NCBI GenBank assembly: GCA_000980375.1
Contig: LARD01000019.1
Coordinates: 1-64,000 of the forward strand
Length of the DNA: 64,000 nucleotides
Reading direction: 5' to 3'
Source of the DNA: Clostridium sp. K4410.MGS-306
Lineage (GTDB): Bacteria; Cyanobacteriota; Vampirovibrionia; Gastranaerophilales; Gastranaerophilaceae
This document shows positions 7,243-16,978 of this stretch, in pieces. Position 1 is the stretch's first letter; every line of letters starts with the position of its first letter. Under the pieces are notes generated by a model, which did no database searches, was not told the origin of the DNA, and saw nothing but the letters and a program-made list of their open reading frames with translations. A program made the translations under genes and the position numbers.

Positions 7243-8184
7243 TTGTCATTTAACGAAGAATACAAAGCTATAACATCTCTTGTAAACAGTGATTTGGAAA
7301 AGTTGGATTTTCAAATTGCTTCTTATTTTTCAAAAAAACAAGATGAGCATAATGAAATCCTTCCAATCATTAACGAGTTTTTTGCGCATAAGGGTAAAAG
7401 AATACGTTGTGTTCTAATATTTCTTTTTGTAAAAGCTTTGAATAAAGAAATAGATGATTTTTGTTTGAAAATTGCCGCTGCAACAGAGATTATCCACAAT
7501 GCCACACTTATTCATGATGACATAATTGACTGTTCTATCATGAGGCGTGGCAAAAAAACAATCAATTTTGATTATGACAGCAAGCTGGCGGTTTTGTGTG
7601 GTGATTACCTTCTTGCAGAGGTGCTCAAGATTCTTGCTGATACAAAGGACGAAAGAATCAGAAAAATCTATTCCGATTCGGTTTCTCGAATGATACTCGG
7701 TGAAATTAAGCAGTACTTTAACAGGTTCAAGATATTGAGTATTGAACAATATCTTGAAAAATCGAAAGATAAAACAGCAAGACTTTTTGAAGCCGGCATT
7801 GTTTCATCATATTATGCAATTAGCCCTGAAATACCGAATCTTGACCAGGTAAAAAGTTTTGCTCTTAATTTTGGCACTGCTTTTCAAATTATTAATGATT
7901 TAGAAAATTTTGATAATCCCGAAAAAATTAATGAAGATATACAAAACGGTGATTACAGTGCACCTTTGATTTACTATGTCCGGGATAAATACAAAGATAG
8001 CACACGTTCACTAAACAATCCTGCACAGGTTTTGAAACAATTAAAAAACACGGATGCTTTAGAAAAAACAAAACAACTTGCAAAATATTACCTGAACTCG
8101 GCTATTGAAAATATATCTTTTCTTGAGGATAATTTATATAAAAGAGCAATTATGGATTTATGTAATCTTTATGCAAACAAATGA
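7243..8184 (+). CDS. Polyprenyl diphosphate synthase-like protein
   Basis: Trans-isoprenyl synthase fold. The first aspartate-rich motif is intact (HDDIID, D92-D96) with the following RRGK. The second motif, normally DDxxD, reads N218-D-L-E-N222, so two of three metal-binding Asp are Asn. These enzymes add isopentenyl units to make long-chain prenyl diphosphates for quinones or lipid carriers. With the degenerate second motif it could be a regulatory or small subunit of a two-subunit synthase, or a weak enzyme. TTG start with a GAGGA ribosome site. Confidence 0.8.
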   Translation: MSFNEEYKAITSLVNSDLEKLDFQIASYFSKKQDEHNEILPIINEFFAHKGKRIRCVLIFLFVKALNKEIDDFCLKIAAATEIIHNATLIHDDIIDCSIMRRGKKTINFDYDSKLAVLCGDYLLAEVLKILADTKDERIRKIYSDSVSRMILGEIKQYFNRFKILSIEQYLEKSKDKTARLFEAGIVSSYYAISPEIPNLDQVKSFALNFGTAFQIINDLENFDNPEKINEDIQNGDYSAPLIYYVRDKYKDSTRSLNNPAQVLKQLKNTDALEKTKQLAKYYLNSAIENISFLEDNLYKRAIMDLCNLYANK

Positions 8185-8194
8185 AAAGAAGATA

Positions 8195-8878
8195 ATGGAT
8201 AGAAAAGAACAAGAAAAGGCGCAGCCTGAAAAAACACCGCAAACGCCTAAAGAAAAATTTATTGCAGCACTCAAAGAGACAATCGAAACAGTTGTTTTTG
8301 TTGTTGTTATGGTTGTTTTAATAAGATTTTTTGTAGGAGAAATAAGATGGATTCCATCTGCCTCTATGCGCCCTACATTGATTGAAGGCGACAGAATTTT
8401 TGTGGAAAGATTCTCGAGATTCTATTCTACACCAAAACGCGGTGATATAATGGTCTTTTACCCGCCGGAAGAAGAAATAAAAACAGATGCACTCTCTATT
8501 ATACAAAGATTAACGGGCTTTTTCTGCAAAGATGTTGCATATATAAAAAGGGTAGTTGGTGTGCCCGGCGACAAGCTCGAAGTTAAAGAATTTGTGGATG
8601 GCCGTTTTCAGGTTTATATCAATGACAAACCTCTTAAAGAAACCTATATAATGAGTCCTGATGACTATATACCCTGCAGCAGTGAAATGTTTTGCGGTCC
8701 TATGAAAATACCTTCTGGAAATTATTTTATGATGGGTGACAACCGCGGCAACTCTCAGGATTCAAGATTCTGGGGATTTCTTCCAAAAGAAAGATTTATC
8801 GGCAAAGCAATATTCCTTTTTTGGCCGCTTAACAGAATTAATGTTTTTTCAAAACCGGATTACGGCAATATAAATTAG
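8195..8878 (+). CDS. lepB: Signal peptidase I
   Basis: Removes signal peptides from exported proteins at the inner membrane. One N-terminal transmembrane helix (about residues 31-47) is followed by the catalytic Ser57 in PSASMRPT, the general-base Lys118 in YIKRVVGVPGD and the closing GDNRGNSQDSR box. The start at 8195 is chosen because it follows the previous stop by 10 nt; the frame stays open upstream to 8105. The N-terminus is Pro/Lys/Gln-rich. Confidence 0.92.
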   Translation: MDRKEQEKAQPEKTPQTPKEKFIAALKETIETVVFVVVMVVLIRFFVGEIRWIPSASMRPTLIEGDRIFVERFSRFYSTPKRGDIMVFYPPEEEIKTDALSIIQRLTGFFCKDVAYIKRVVGVPGDKLEVKEFVDGRFQVYINDKPLKETYIMSPDDYIPCSSEMFCGPMKIPSGNYFMMGDNRGNSQDSRFWGFLPKERFIGKAIFLFWPLNRINVFSKPDYGNIN

Positions 8879-8896
8879 ACACTAGTCAATAGATGT

Positions 8897-10393
8897 TTAG
8901 CCGTAACATCTGATTACATTTTCAAAAATATGATAAACATCATTGCGGTAATTTGATGCAGCATCTGATGTGTTGAATGCACCGTCCCAGTGGCGTTCAC
9001 ATTCTGTCCAGGCATTTGAGCCTTGCATTTCTTTTGTGTGCATCATCAGCTCATGTGTGTTTGAATATGGTGATAGCGGGAATATATCGTGCATTTGCAT
9101 ATAAGATGGAAGTTTGTCTGCAATATTGTCGTATCCGTACAGACAAGAATTAATTCTGTTCAATCTTGTACCAAATTCTGCTGCGCCGTAGTCATTGTCA
9201 TTTGACACTTCCGGACCTGCTGCGTATTCTCTTGAGGCTTTTTGTTTTCTGGATTCCCATTTTACACTGTTAATATCATCGGCCTTGCCCCAGTCTGTGC
9301 CTGCGGTCAAGCCCATTTCTTTATATTCGTAACTGTCATTGCACTTTTCTCCCACAAAAGAGATATCATTGCGTCCGGTTTGTTCTCTTATTTTATACAG
9401 GATATAAGCCATTTGTGCTTTATTTGGCAATTCTCCTATACCGCAATAACCGTCTTTATCCGTTATATGTTTTCCGCTGTCAAAATATATTGAATCAAAA
9501 CCAAGCTCTATTCCCCATACGCAAGCGTCAATAAATGCTTTTTCGTGATCATACCAGTTGAATCTTCCGCCTTGGACCTTTAACTGATCAGCAGACAAAG
9601 GCATACGAAAACCGGTTTTAAAACCTAACATGTGGGCCATGTCATTAAACGCCTTAACCTGTTCGTCAGCACCCATTTTTCCGTATAACCCGTCACAAGT
9701 CAAAGTTTGGCTGATTCCTGCATGAAGATTTGCGCAATAGAGTGAACCGGCATCTTTATAACCATCACCATAAATGGCCGGATACAATTGTGACAGTACA
9801 ATACAGTTGGCAAAAGAGTTTGGTGATGTTGGTATTGCAGGGAGCAGTTTCATTACACCCAGCAGCCCTTCGGTAACTCTGTTGCCGTCGTATTTTGCAA
9901 CCACACGAGGGTTAATTTCAATATAATTCGCCTGTCTGCCCCATTTGTCGCCAAAATTCGGTGAGGGGATATAAGGCGGAATCCCCGGATACTGGTTATT
10001 AGGCTTGGTTAAAGTGCATAGTGATTGAAGCACCTGTTCGGGAGTCCTTTTCAAAAGTTCTGCAGGGTGGGCATTTACCCATTTTTTGTTTCCTACCTGA
10101 TATAAATGCTCTTTTGTCCAGTTGTCTTCATAAACGTCATTTCTGCCTGTTGAAATCCAAAAAAGTTTTTTTAACGGTTGACTGTCTCCGTAGTATCCTT
10201 TAAACGAAATCAAAGACCTGTTGAGCATGGCCCTGTTTGTATCAAACATCAAAAATTTGTTTAAAGGCATGCTCGTGTTTGTGTTCTTTTGTGTTTTTAA
10301 AGACGGTGAAATCTGCGCGTGATAAGGTTTTATCCCGTGCAATCCTGACGTCCCCATAAAAATTGCATCAATCATAATAGCAGTAAAACACAA
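8897..10393 (-). CDS. GH13-like TIM-barrel protein, probably divergent
   Basis: About 498 residues. The second half carries a GH13-like pair: IYFDSGKHI (D305, H309), which resembles the amylase region R-x-D-A-x-K-H, and SFVGEK (E349), which resembles the acid/base Glu strand. The Arg two residues before the nucleophile Asp is Tyr here, so activity on normal starch-type glucans is doubtful. The N-terminal 60 residues are variable and end in ISFKGYYGD. TTG start uncertain: the frame continues 5 codons upstream, adding hydrophobic residues (NLCLCFTAIM), which may make a signal segment. It follows the EF-hand gene by 19 bases, same strand. Confidence 0.6.
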   Translation of the reverse strand: MCFTAIMIDAIFMGTSGLHGIKPYHAQISPSLKTQKNTNTSMPLNKFLMFDTNRAMLNRSLISFKGYYGDSQPLKKLFWISTGRNDVYEDNWTKEHLYQVGNKKWVNAHPAELLKRTPEQVLQSLCTLTKPNNQYPGIPPYIPSPNFGDKWGRQANYIEINPRVVAKYDGNRVTEGLLGVMKLLPAIPTSPNSFANCIVLSQLYPAIYGDGYKDAGSLYCANLHAGISQTLTCDGLYGKMGADEQVKAFNDMAHMLGFKTGFRMPLSADQLKVQGGRFNWYDHEKAFIDACVWGIELGFDSIYFDSGKHITDKDGYCGIGELPNKAQMAYILYKIREQTGRNDISFVGEKCNDSYEYKEMGLTAGTDWGKADDINSVKWESRKQKASREYAAGPEVSNDNDYGAAEFGTRLNRINSCLYGYDNIADKLPSYMQMHDIFPLSPYSNTHELMMHTKEMQGSNAWTECERHWDGAFNTSDAASNYRNDVYHIFENVIRCYG

Positions 10394-10412
10394 ACATAAA
10401 TTTTTTTGCTAT

Positions 10413-11183
10413 CTACCATCCTTTAAATATTTTTTTAATACCTTTACCTATGGCCTTGCCCACATTGGCAATGCCTTTGCCTATAGCTTTAACGCCTTTA
10501 ACAACTCCGTTGCCTATTGATTTAACCGCTTTTCCAACGCCTTTGGCTGCTTTTCCGATACCGTTAACTATGCCTTTGCCAATGTTGCCTACAAGGCCAA
10601 AACATCCTTTTGCAAAGTTGAATATGCCTTTACCTATTCCGACTATAGGTTTGTAAATTAACTTTGCGGCTCCACCAAATATACTGCCTATACCTTTAAA
10701 AATATTTCCTCTGAAAAGGTTTGTAAAACCGCCCCACATACCTGAGAAAAAGCCTGACACGCCGCCCCAAATACCGGACACATTATTTGTAACAAGGCTG
10801 GTTGCGCCACTCCAAAAACTTTTGGAACCGTTTACAGCACCCTTTGCTGTTTCTGCAACTGCTCCGCCAATGCCTGCCACAACATTTCCACCGCCTTTTA
10901 AAACACCCAGCGCCGGATCAACAACACCTTCTGCTATAGAAAGCGAACCTTTTCCAAACGTTTTAATTGCGCTTTCCTCTTTGCTTTTGTCGCTGTTTTC
11001 AAAGTTGTCACCGATTTGGACTTCACCTTCTGTATCTTGCTCCTGATAGCCGGAAACAAAATTTATGTTGGACCACAATTCATCAGAAGAGATTGCCCCG
11101 TCATTGTTGGTGTCGAGTTTTTTAATTTCTCCGGAGCTGAATGCCTGTCCGGTAAAAGGATTAAATCTTACGTTGTCTGTCAT
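10413..11183 (-). CDS. EF-hand protein with glycine-zipper/Lys repeat tail
   Basis: Residues about 20-36 (LDTNNDGAISSDELW) are a good EF-hand calcium loop. From about residue 85 to the end the protein is a long series of Gly-hydrophobic segments with periodic Lys (GKGI, GKAV, GKAI, GKGIKK), ending in KKIFKGW. This pattern is like glycine-zipper membrane-inserting or pore-forming segments. There is no signal peptide; the N-terminus has FNPFTGQ. A clear ribosome site (AAAGG) marks the start. Function not recognised; a calcium-dependent membrane-active protein is a guess. Confidence 0.65.
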   Translation of the reverse strand: MTDNVRFNPFTGQAFSSGEIKKLDTNNDGAISSDELWSNINFVSGYQEQDTEGEVQIGDNFENSDKSKEESAIKTFGKGSLSIAEGVVDPALGVLKGGGNVVAGIGGAVAETAKGAVNGSKSFWSGATSLVTNNVSGIWGGVSGFFSGMWGGFTNLFRGNIFKGIGSIFGGAAKLIYKPIVGIGKGIFNFAKGCFGLVGNIGKGIVNGIGKAAKGVGKAVKSIGNGVVKGVKAIGKGIANVGKAIGKGIKKIFKGW

Positions 11184-11338
11184 TGTTATTGCCTTTTCCC
11201 TGTTAATATCTTTATCGGCAATTTTTTTTATAAGTTTAGGCTTTTTATATATAAATTTTTTTACTTTTCTAAAAAACCTTGATATAATTGAACTTTAGAG
11301 TGAAAAGTCAGGTTAATATAAGTTTACAAAAGGAAGTT

Positions 11339-12676
11339 ATGAAAATTGCATTGATAATGGTAAAAGGTAACGTGTATGGTTTCAAAAACCGTTCTTTTAT
11401 CTTTAAATATATGCCTGATTCTCTTACTCTGGGGACTTTGTACGGGATTATCAAACACTCTTTTCCGGAAATAGAAGTTGAAATTTATGACGAGACTGTA
11501 GAGACTCTCAAAAAAGAAAATATAAAGGCTGATTTAATCGGTATTTCTGCCATCACACCTTGTATAAACAAAGCTTATGCCTATGCGGATTATTTTCGCC
11601 AACAGGGAATCCCTGTGTTTATTGGCGGTGTGCACGCTACTTTAAATCCTAAGGAGGTAAAAGAACACTGCGACGCTGTTGTAAAAGGGCTTGCTGATGA
11701 AACACTGCCTCAATTGATAAATGATTTTAAAAACGGAGCACTGAAGCCGTTTTATGAACAAAATCCTGATATGTCCTATTCAAACCTCGTTTTGCCCGAG
11801 CGTAAAATTTATGAAGACAAAAGCTTTTTAGGGAGTGAGCTAAATATGGTCTATGCTACATTCGGCTGCACAAACCGCTGCGGTTTTTGTGTTCAACCCT
11901 ACGTTTGCGGAGGCTATCACCAAAGGCCTGTTGATGATGTAATTTCGGAAATCAAGCTTATAGAAGATGATTACATAGAGTTTATTGACCCTAATCTGGC
12001 TAAAGATGAAAACTATCTTAAGGAATTATGCCAAAAGCTTATACCTCTTAAAAAAAGATGGTTTGCGCCTTTGACAATTTCTGTTTGTAAAAACGAAGAA
12101 CTTCTTGATTTGATGCAGCAATCAGGCTGTGAAGAAATACTTATAGGTTTTGAATCTATCAATCAAGATTCTGTAAAAGGTATTAATAAAGGTTTTAATA
12201 GAGTTGATGACTATAAAGAATGCATAAAGCAGCTGCATAAAAGAAAAATAAAGATTACAGGCAGTTTTGTTCTGGGGCTTGATTCTGATACAAAAGAATC
12301 CCTGTTGAGCACAGCTGATTTTGTAAAAGAAGCACATATTGACTATGTCCGCTACACTATAAACACACCATATCCCGGAACTGAATATTATGAAAAGATG
12401 AAATCTCAAGGCCGTATTGTGGAGGATGATTGGAATCTATACGACTGCCAAAATTGCGTTTTTGAGCCTGTTAATATGACTGCTCAAGAGTTGGAGTCTA
12501 TCTTTAAAACACTGTGGCAACAGACATATACTCTTAAGAATATTTTTGTGAGACTTTCTTATATAAAAAATCCGTTTACATTTGTAAAAGATGTAGTCAC
12601 AAACTATATTTTCGGACGCATTTATATTAATATGGTGTTAAAAGAAAAAAGCTTTATTAAAAAAATTTTTTTCTAA
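11339..12676 (+). CDS. B12-binding-domain radical SAM enzyme
   Basis: The N-terminal 130 residues form a cobalamin-binding-type Rossmann domain (ending in GLADE). Then C-TNR-C-GF-C is the CxxxCxxC [4Fe-4S] motif of radical SAM enzymes. The C-terminal part has the usual barrel segments (LIGFES, GSFVLGLD, YTINTPYPGT). Members modify lipids, natural products or cell-surface molecules; the substrate here is unknown. The start at 11339 has AAGGAAG 5 nt upstream; the longer frame from 11288 has none. Confidence 0.85.
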   Translation: MKIALIMVKGNVYGFKNRSFIFKYMPDSLTLGTLYGIIKHSFPEIEVEIYDETVETLKKENIKADLIGISAITPCINKAYAYADYFRQQGIPVFIGGVHATLNPKEVKEHCDAVVKGLADETLPQLINDFKNGALKPFYEQNPDMSYSNLVLPERKIYEDKSFLGSELNMVYATFGCTNRCGFCVQPYVCGGYHQRPVDDVISEIKLIEDDYIEFIDPNLAKDENYLKELCQKLIPLKKRWFAPLTISVCKNEELLDLMQQSGCEEILIGFESINQDSVKGINKGFNRVDDYKECIKQLHKRKIKITGSFVLGLDSDTKESLLSTADFVKEAHIDYVRYTINTPYPGTEYYEKMKSQGRIVEDDWNLYDCQNCVFEPVNMTAQELESIFKTLWQQTYTLKNIFVRLSYIKNPFTFVKDVVTNYIFGRIYINMVLKEKSFIKKIFF

Positions 12677-12700
12677 ATGGATAAGTTAGGAGGTAATTAT

Positions 12701-12988
12701 ATGAAAAAATTTATGACTGTTGCTTTGCTTGCCGCTATGGTATCAATGTCTGCACCTGCTGCATTTGCAGGAACACACGGTGTTGACAGACAGGTTACAG
12801 GAAAATCTATTGCAGGTGGTTTGGCTTCACTGATTATTTGGCCAGGTATCGGACAAATGGTTAATGATCAAAAAACAGATAAAGTTGTTACACACGCTTT
12901 GCTGGGTTTAACAGGTATTTTTAGATTCTGGTCTTGCTACGACGGTATTGCAAACCGTAACGGCGGTGTATGGCAAAACAGAATATAA
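12701..12988 (+). CDS. Small secreted hypothetical protein, 95 aa
   Basis: Strong GGAGG ribosome site before ATG 12701. Residues 1-22 are a signal peptide with a probable AFA-G cut. The mature part has a hydrophobic stretch (SLIIWPGIGQMV) and a second (THALLGLTGIFRFW), suggesting a membrane-associated or small integral protein. No recognised domain. It follows the radical SAM gene by 24 bases and could be its substrate or simply a neighbour. Confidence 0.7.
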   Translation: MKKFMTVALLAAMVSMSAPAAFAGTHGVDRQVTGKSIAGGLASLIIWPGIGQMVNDQKTDKVVTHALLGLTGIFRFWSCYDGIANRNGGVWQNRI

Positions 12989-13040
12989 TCTCGTATTAAT
13001 TACGGATTCAAATAATAAAAAGTCGGTTTAATATTAAAAT

Positions 13041-14006
13041 ATGAAAAAGCTTTTGATGAAGAAGATTTTGATATTTTTTATAATAACCGGCTTTTTGTTT
13101 GTGCAATGTCCATTTTCTTTTGCCAAAGATGAGTTGCCGGATTTGCCTGCTCTTCCGGATTTTGATTCTGTAATGGCTCCTGACGGAATAGATGCATTTG
13201 CACCGTCATCCACACCGGCACAGGTTGCCCCAAAAGAAACTGTTTCCACAACAACACCAGCACCTTCCACAGTGCAAAAAAATAATGTATCGCAAACAAC
13301 AAAACCTGTCTCCAAGCAGCCATCGACCCCTCCGTCAACAGTTGTGACCCAGCCGGCTGTTATTCCGCAAAAACCTGTTAACACAGCCAACAACAGTTAT
13401 TATAAAAATAATTTGAAAAACTCTTATGTTGTTCCAAAAGGCAAAAAGTTTAAAGTCCGTCTTCAGCAGACAATATCTGATAAAACACCTGAAGGAACAA
13501 GAATAAGCTTTGTCAGTGTTTATCCTGAAACATCAACTTACATTACAATACCATCAGGAACAATATTTAAAGGCAAAATTTCAGACTCTCATCCTCCTTA
13601 CATTACAGGCAACGGAGGGTTGATAGTTATAAACGTTGACCAGATGATTTATAAAGGCAAAGCCTATGAAATAGATGCAAAAGTCAGTGTTGCAAACGGC
13701 AAACATATATTTTTAAACAATATAAAAGGTAAGAGACAATACTTCCAGAGCATACCCAAGGCAATGAAGCCCGGTAACAGATATTTTAAAAAAATGTGGC
13801 GTGTTACCTGTAACCTTGCAAAAAATGACAGCGGTGTAGAGATTATTTTAACCCCGTTTTCACTGCTTACAGGCACTGTTGTATGGGCGGTTAATTTTGT
13901 TGCTTCGCCTGTTCTTGCAATATTCTACAAGGGAAAATCAATTACTATTCCTAAAGACTCGCCATTTACAATCCAGCTCAGAGAAGATGCTATTCTTTTA
14001 AAATAG
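13041..14006 (+). CDS. Exported Pro/Thr-rich protein, 321 aa
   Basis: An N-terminal signal sequence (residues about 8-28) precedes a low-complexity Pro/Thr/Gln/Val linker (about 45-120), then a folded domain with VPKGKKFKVRLQQ and ITIPSGTIFKGKIS. The P-x-G-T-x-x-x-G-x-I pattern recalls beta-rich domains of VirB10/TrbI-type or envelope-spanning proteins, but this is a weak resemblance. A hydrophobic stretch lies at about 272-290. It ends 13 bases before a terminator. Probably periplasmic or envelope-anchored; function unknown. Confidence 0.65.
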   Translation: MKKLLMKKILIFFIITGFLFVQCPFSFAKDELPDLPALPDFDSVMAPDGIDAFAPSSTPAQVAPKETVSTTTPAPSTVQKNNVSQTTKPVSKQPSTPPSTVVTQPAVIPQKPVNTANNSYYKNNLKNSYVVPKGKKFKVRLQQTISDKTPEGTRISFVSVYPETSTYITIPSGTIFKGKISDSHPPYITGNGGLIVINVDQMIYKGKAYEIDAKVSVANGKHIFLNNIKGKRQYFQSIPKAMKPGNRYFKKMWRVTCNLAKNDSGVEIILTPFSLLTGTVVWAVNFVASPVLAIFYKGKSITIPKDSPFTIQLREDAILLK

Positions 14007-14018
14007 CCCCGAATACGG

Positions 14019-14042
14019 CAAAAAGGCTCAAAGCCTTTTTGC
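14019..14042 (+). terminator. Intrinsic terminator
   Basis: A 10-bp stem (CAAAAAGGCT with AGCCTTTTTG) with a 3-base loop and a T run in the 3' arm follows the exported Pro/Thr-rich gene. Confidence 0.7.
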
Positions 14043-14053
14043 GCAATGATTTC

Positions 14054-14362
14054 TTAATTTATAACACAGTTGTTGAGATATTCTATTGTGTTTATTTTGT
14101 TTTCATAAAGGTATTTGAGAAAATCAAGGTGTTCACGGCTGAATGAAGAGACAACAAGATTTATCTCAAATCCGTCAGAGCAAAATGGCTCGTAGTCATA
14201 TATTACATAACTGTTGTATTTGCTTTTCCATTCTTTGCGTTCTATTTTGCAGTTGTTTTCAGCTGCGACATCTTCCAGCCAGGGCAGGATGTCTTTGCTT
14301 ATATTGTTAAATTCTGTTTGATGGCGCTGGTTTACGCCGTCAACATATCTTTCAGTCAGCAT
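14054..14362 (-). CDS. Hypothetical protein, 102 aa
   Basis: The start at 14362 (MLTERYVDGVNQRHQ) is preferred because AGAGAGGAAAT lies just before it; the frame is open to 14557 but that would overlap the metX start. Small, soluble, mixed alpha/beta, two Cys. Resembles nothing I recognise. It ends against the terminator of the convergent neighbour and is divergent from metX. Confidence 0.6.
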   Translation of the reverse strand: MLTERYVDGVNQRHQTEFNNISKDILPWLEDVAAENNCKIERKEWKSKYNSYVIYDYEPFCSDGFEINLVVSSFSREHLDFLKYLYENKINTIEYLNNCVIN

Positions 14363-14535
14363 AAATATTTCCTCTCTAAGATATCCATTGTCAGTGTAAA
14401 GTCCTTTTTCGAAATATAAAATAGACCAATGTATAATTGTGTGTCGTAAAAAAGTACAATCTTTTTTTTTGATGAAACCGTTATGTACTAAACTTTGTGA
14501 TATCATTAATTTCAGAACTGATAGGGGACTCTGTT

Positions 14536-15675
14536 GTGCATAAAAATGAAACCACACACTCCGTAGGTATTACGGTGACAAAATATTTTACAATACAAGA
14601 CAAAATTTGCTTAGAGTCAGGTGAGCAATTTGGACCTGTCCAGGTGGCTTACGAAACCTATGGGGTTTTAAACGACCAGAAGGATAATGCAATTTTGCTA
14701 CTGCATGCACTGACAGGCGACGCTCATGCTGCAGGATATCACAGTGAAGATGATAAAAAACCGGGCTGGTGGGATGATATGGTCGGCCCAGGCAAGGCTT
14801 TTGACACGGATAAGTATTTTGTTATTTCATCCAATATGCTTGGCGGGTGTTCAGGAACTACAGGCCCGTGCTCAATTAATCCTGACACGGGTAAACCATA
14901 CGGTCTGGATTTTCCTGTTATTACTATAGAAGATGCAGTTAAGGTTCAAAAAAAACTTGTAGATTACTTAGGGGTAAAAAAGCTTATTGTTGCGGGCGGT
15001 TCAATGGGAGGAATGCAGGCGCTTGAATGGTCTATTGCTCACAGCGATATGGTGGAGGCTGTTATTATTATTGCGTCTACAAGTAGATTGACTGCACAGG
15101 GCATAGCTTTTAATGCTGTAGGGCGAAACGCTATTCTTTCAGACCCGTATTTTAATAACGGAAATTATTACGGTAAAGAAAATCAGCCGGAAAGAGGCCT
15201 TGCTATTGCAAGAATGGTCGGGCACATTACTTATCTTTGTGAAGAGTCTATGCATAAAAAGTTTGGACGACGTTTTCAAGATAAAGACAAGCCCAATTTT
15301 GATTTTAATATAGATTTTCAGGTAGAAAGCTATCTGGAGCATCAGGGGCAGGTTTTTGTAGACAGGTTTGATGCAAACAGCTATCTGTATATTACAAAAG
15401 CTGTTGATTACTTTGACCTTGCACAAAAACACGGGTCTTTAAAAGAAGCGTTTGAAAAAACAAATGCAAGGTTTCTTGTCATGTCTTTTACAACCGATTG
15501 GTTGTTTCCGACATCGCAGTCAAAAGAAATTGTGCAGGCTCTAATCAAAGCCGGAAAAGACGTATCTTTCTGCGAGATAGAATCCCCTTGCGGGCATGAT
15601 GCGTTTTTATTAGAGTTTGAGACCCAGACAAAAATCGTAAAAAGTTTTCTTTCTAAAGGAGAAATAAATGAGTAG
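14536..15675 (+). CDS. metX: Homoserine O-acetyltransferase/O-succinyltransferase (MetX type)
   Basis: Acylates homoserine, the first committed step of methionine synthesis. The alpha/beta-hydrolase triad is visible: nucleophile S156 in [12 protein letters not shown], Asp in TTDWLFP and His in CGHDAF. GTG start at 14536 with AGGGGA upstream; a longer frame begins at 14497. The end overlaps metW by 8 bases, the usual metX-metW pair. No SAM riboswitch was seen upstream. Confidence 0.92.
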   Translation: MHKNETTHSVGITVTKYFTIQDKICLESGEQFGPVQVAYETYGVLNDQKDNAILLLHALTGDAHAAGYHSEDDKKPGWWDDMVGPGKAFDTDKYFVISSNMLGGCSGTTGPCSINPDTGKPYGLDFPVITIEDAVKVQKKLVDYLGVKKLIVAGGSMGGMQALEWSIAHSDMVEAVIIIASTSRLTAQGIAFNAVGRNAILSDPYFNNGNYYGKENQPERGLAIARMVGHITYLCEESMHKKFGRRFQDKDKPNFDFNIDFQVESYLEHQGQVFVDRFDANSYLYITKAVDYFDLAQKHGSLKEAFEKTNARFLVMSFTTDWLFPTSQSKEIVQALIKAGKDVSFCEIESPCGHDAFLLEFETQTKIVKSFLSKGEINE

Positions 15676-16282
15676 CGCAAAAGACTCCCTTCATTTAAAC
15701 TATTCGGTTATTACGGAATGCATAGAACCAAAGTCCAGGGTGCTTGATTTAGGCTGCGGAGAAGGCGACCTTTTAAAAATGCTGACCGTACAAAAACAAT
15801 GTACCGGTTCCGGTATTGAAATTAACCAGAGCAATGTGATTGCGTCCATTCAAAAAGGGCTTTCTATTGTACAGGGGGATATTGATGAGGGGTTGAAGGA
15901 GTTTTGCGACAACGAGTATGATTATGTAATTTTAAATCAGACTCTTCAATCTACTGAAAAGCCTGATTATGTAATAGAAGAAATGCTTCGTGTAGGTAAA
16001 AAAGTAGTTGTGAGTTTTCCGAATTTTGGCTACTGGAGGGTAAGGTTTTATTTGTTTTTTAACGGCAGAATGCCAAAATCAAAAATGCTGCCTTTTTCAT
16101 GGTATGACACACCGAATATCCACCTTTTGACAATCGAAGATTTCTTTGATTTTTGCAAGGAAAGAAATATCAAAATTACAAAATCTGTTTATATAAAGCG
16201 CGGAAAAATCAGCCCCTCTCCTATTAACAGGATTCTGACAAACCTGTTTTGCGAAGAAGCTGTATTTGTTATAGAAAGGTAG
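15668..16282 (+). CDS. metW: Methionine biosynthesis protein MetW
   Basis: A small SAM-methyltransferase-fold protein usually found with MetX and thought to support its activity. [12 protein letters not shown] is the SAM loop, GIEINQSNV the next strand, and [13 protein letters not shown] with [15 protein letters not shown] are MetW family signatures. Overlaps metX by 8 bases and has AAAGGAG upstream, so the two are translationally linked. Confidence 0.92.
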   Translation: MSSAKDSLHLNYSVITECIEPKSRVLDLGCGEGDLLKMLTVQKQCTGSGIEINQSNVIASIQKGLSIVQGDIDEGLKEFCDNEYDYVILNQTLQSTEKPDYVIEEMLRVGKKVVVSFPNFGYWRVRFYLFFNGRMPKSKMLPFSWYDTPNIHLLTIEDFFDFCKERNIKITKSVYIKRGKISPSPINRILTNLFCEEAVFVIER

Positions 16283-16285
16283 TAC

Positions 16286-16894
16286 ATGCTTTTAAAATTT
16301 GAGGAAAGCAGGAAAAAAATCGTTTTTGCAATTCTTGTGAATATATTGATAATACTTAATTACGCTGTTTTAGTCGTGCTATCTGTAATCACTTTTAACT
16401 TTTTTCTTATGATTATTTCTATCTTTTTCGGATTGGTGGTTTTCATAAATACAAAACCGCTTTTAAGAGCATACAGAGCTCCTCAAAGTATAGAAATCAG
16501 CGAAGATGGCATTTATGTAAAACCTCTTGAAAAAAGAATTGCTTTTGATGAAATAGAAAAAGTCTACAAAGACAAATATGAAATAGCTACAGCAAGGATG
16601 AGTCTGAAATATTATTATCCCGTCATATATACAAAAGACAAAACAATAATACGTTTAAAATATGAGGGTAAATCACAAGTGTATTATGATAAACTATTTT
16701 ATCTTTTGGAAGATTTGACAAATGCAAAAGATGAGAACGAAATCCGTGATATTTTCTCCAAAGCGCAAACTGGTTTTACTTTTGGTTATGTTGATTTTAC
16801 AAGAATACTGCATCTTTTAATATTGTCGATTTTTACATATTTTCTTCTGGCTGTAATTTTTACATCTAAAATTAATTGGTTTCATTTTAAATAA
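16286..16894 (+). CDS. Membrane protein with PH-like middle domain
   Basis: Two hydrophobic helices near the N-terminus (about residues 12-55), a strand-rich cytoplasmic middle (IEISEDGIYVKPL to IIRLKYEG, about 72-135) and one C-terminal helix (about 173-196). The middle resembles bacterial PH-like domains of two-helix membrane proteins. Starts 3 bases after metW with AAAGG upstream, probably the same operon. Function unknown. Confidence 0.65.
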   Translation: MLLKFEESRKKIVFAILVNILIILNYAVLVVLSVITFNFFLMIISIFFGLVVFINTKPLLRAYRAPQSIEISEDGIYVKPLEKRIAFDEIEKVYKDKYEIATARMSLKYYYPVIYTKDKTIIRLKYEGKSQVYYDKLFYLLEDLTNAKDENEIRDIFSKAQTGFTFGYVDFTRILHLLILSIFTYFLLAVIFTSKINWFHFK

Positions 16895-16978
16895 AAGGTT
16901 ATAGTGTTATTTTCAAAAAAATGCTATTATTATAAATAGTTAAAATCGAGATACTTTACACTTTTAGAAGGGGAAAAA

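Noticed and set aside
10450..11046. Pro/Leu-rich plus-strand ORFs opposite the EF-hand gene
   Set aside because: They are antisense to a Gly/Lys repeat gene; the Pro/Leu/Thr composition is the mirror of those codons, and no ribosome sites fit.
14363..14535. SAM riboswitch upstream of metX
   Set aside because: No conserved SAM-I/II-type stems are visible in this short AT-rich stretch.
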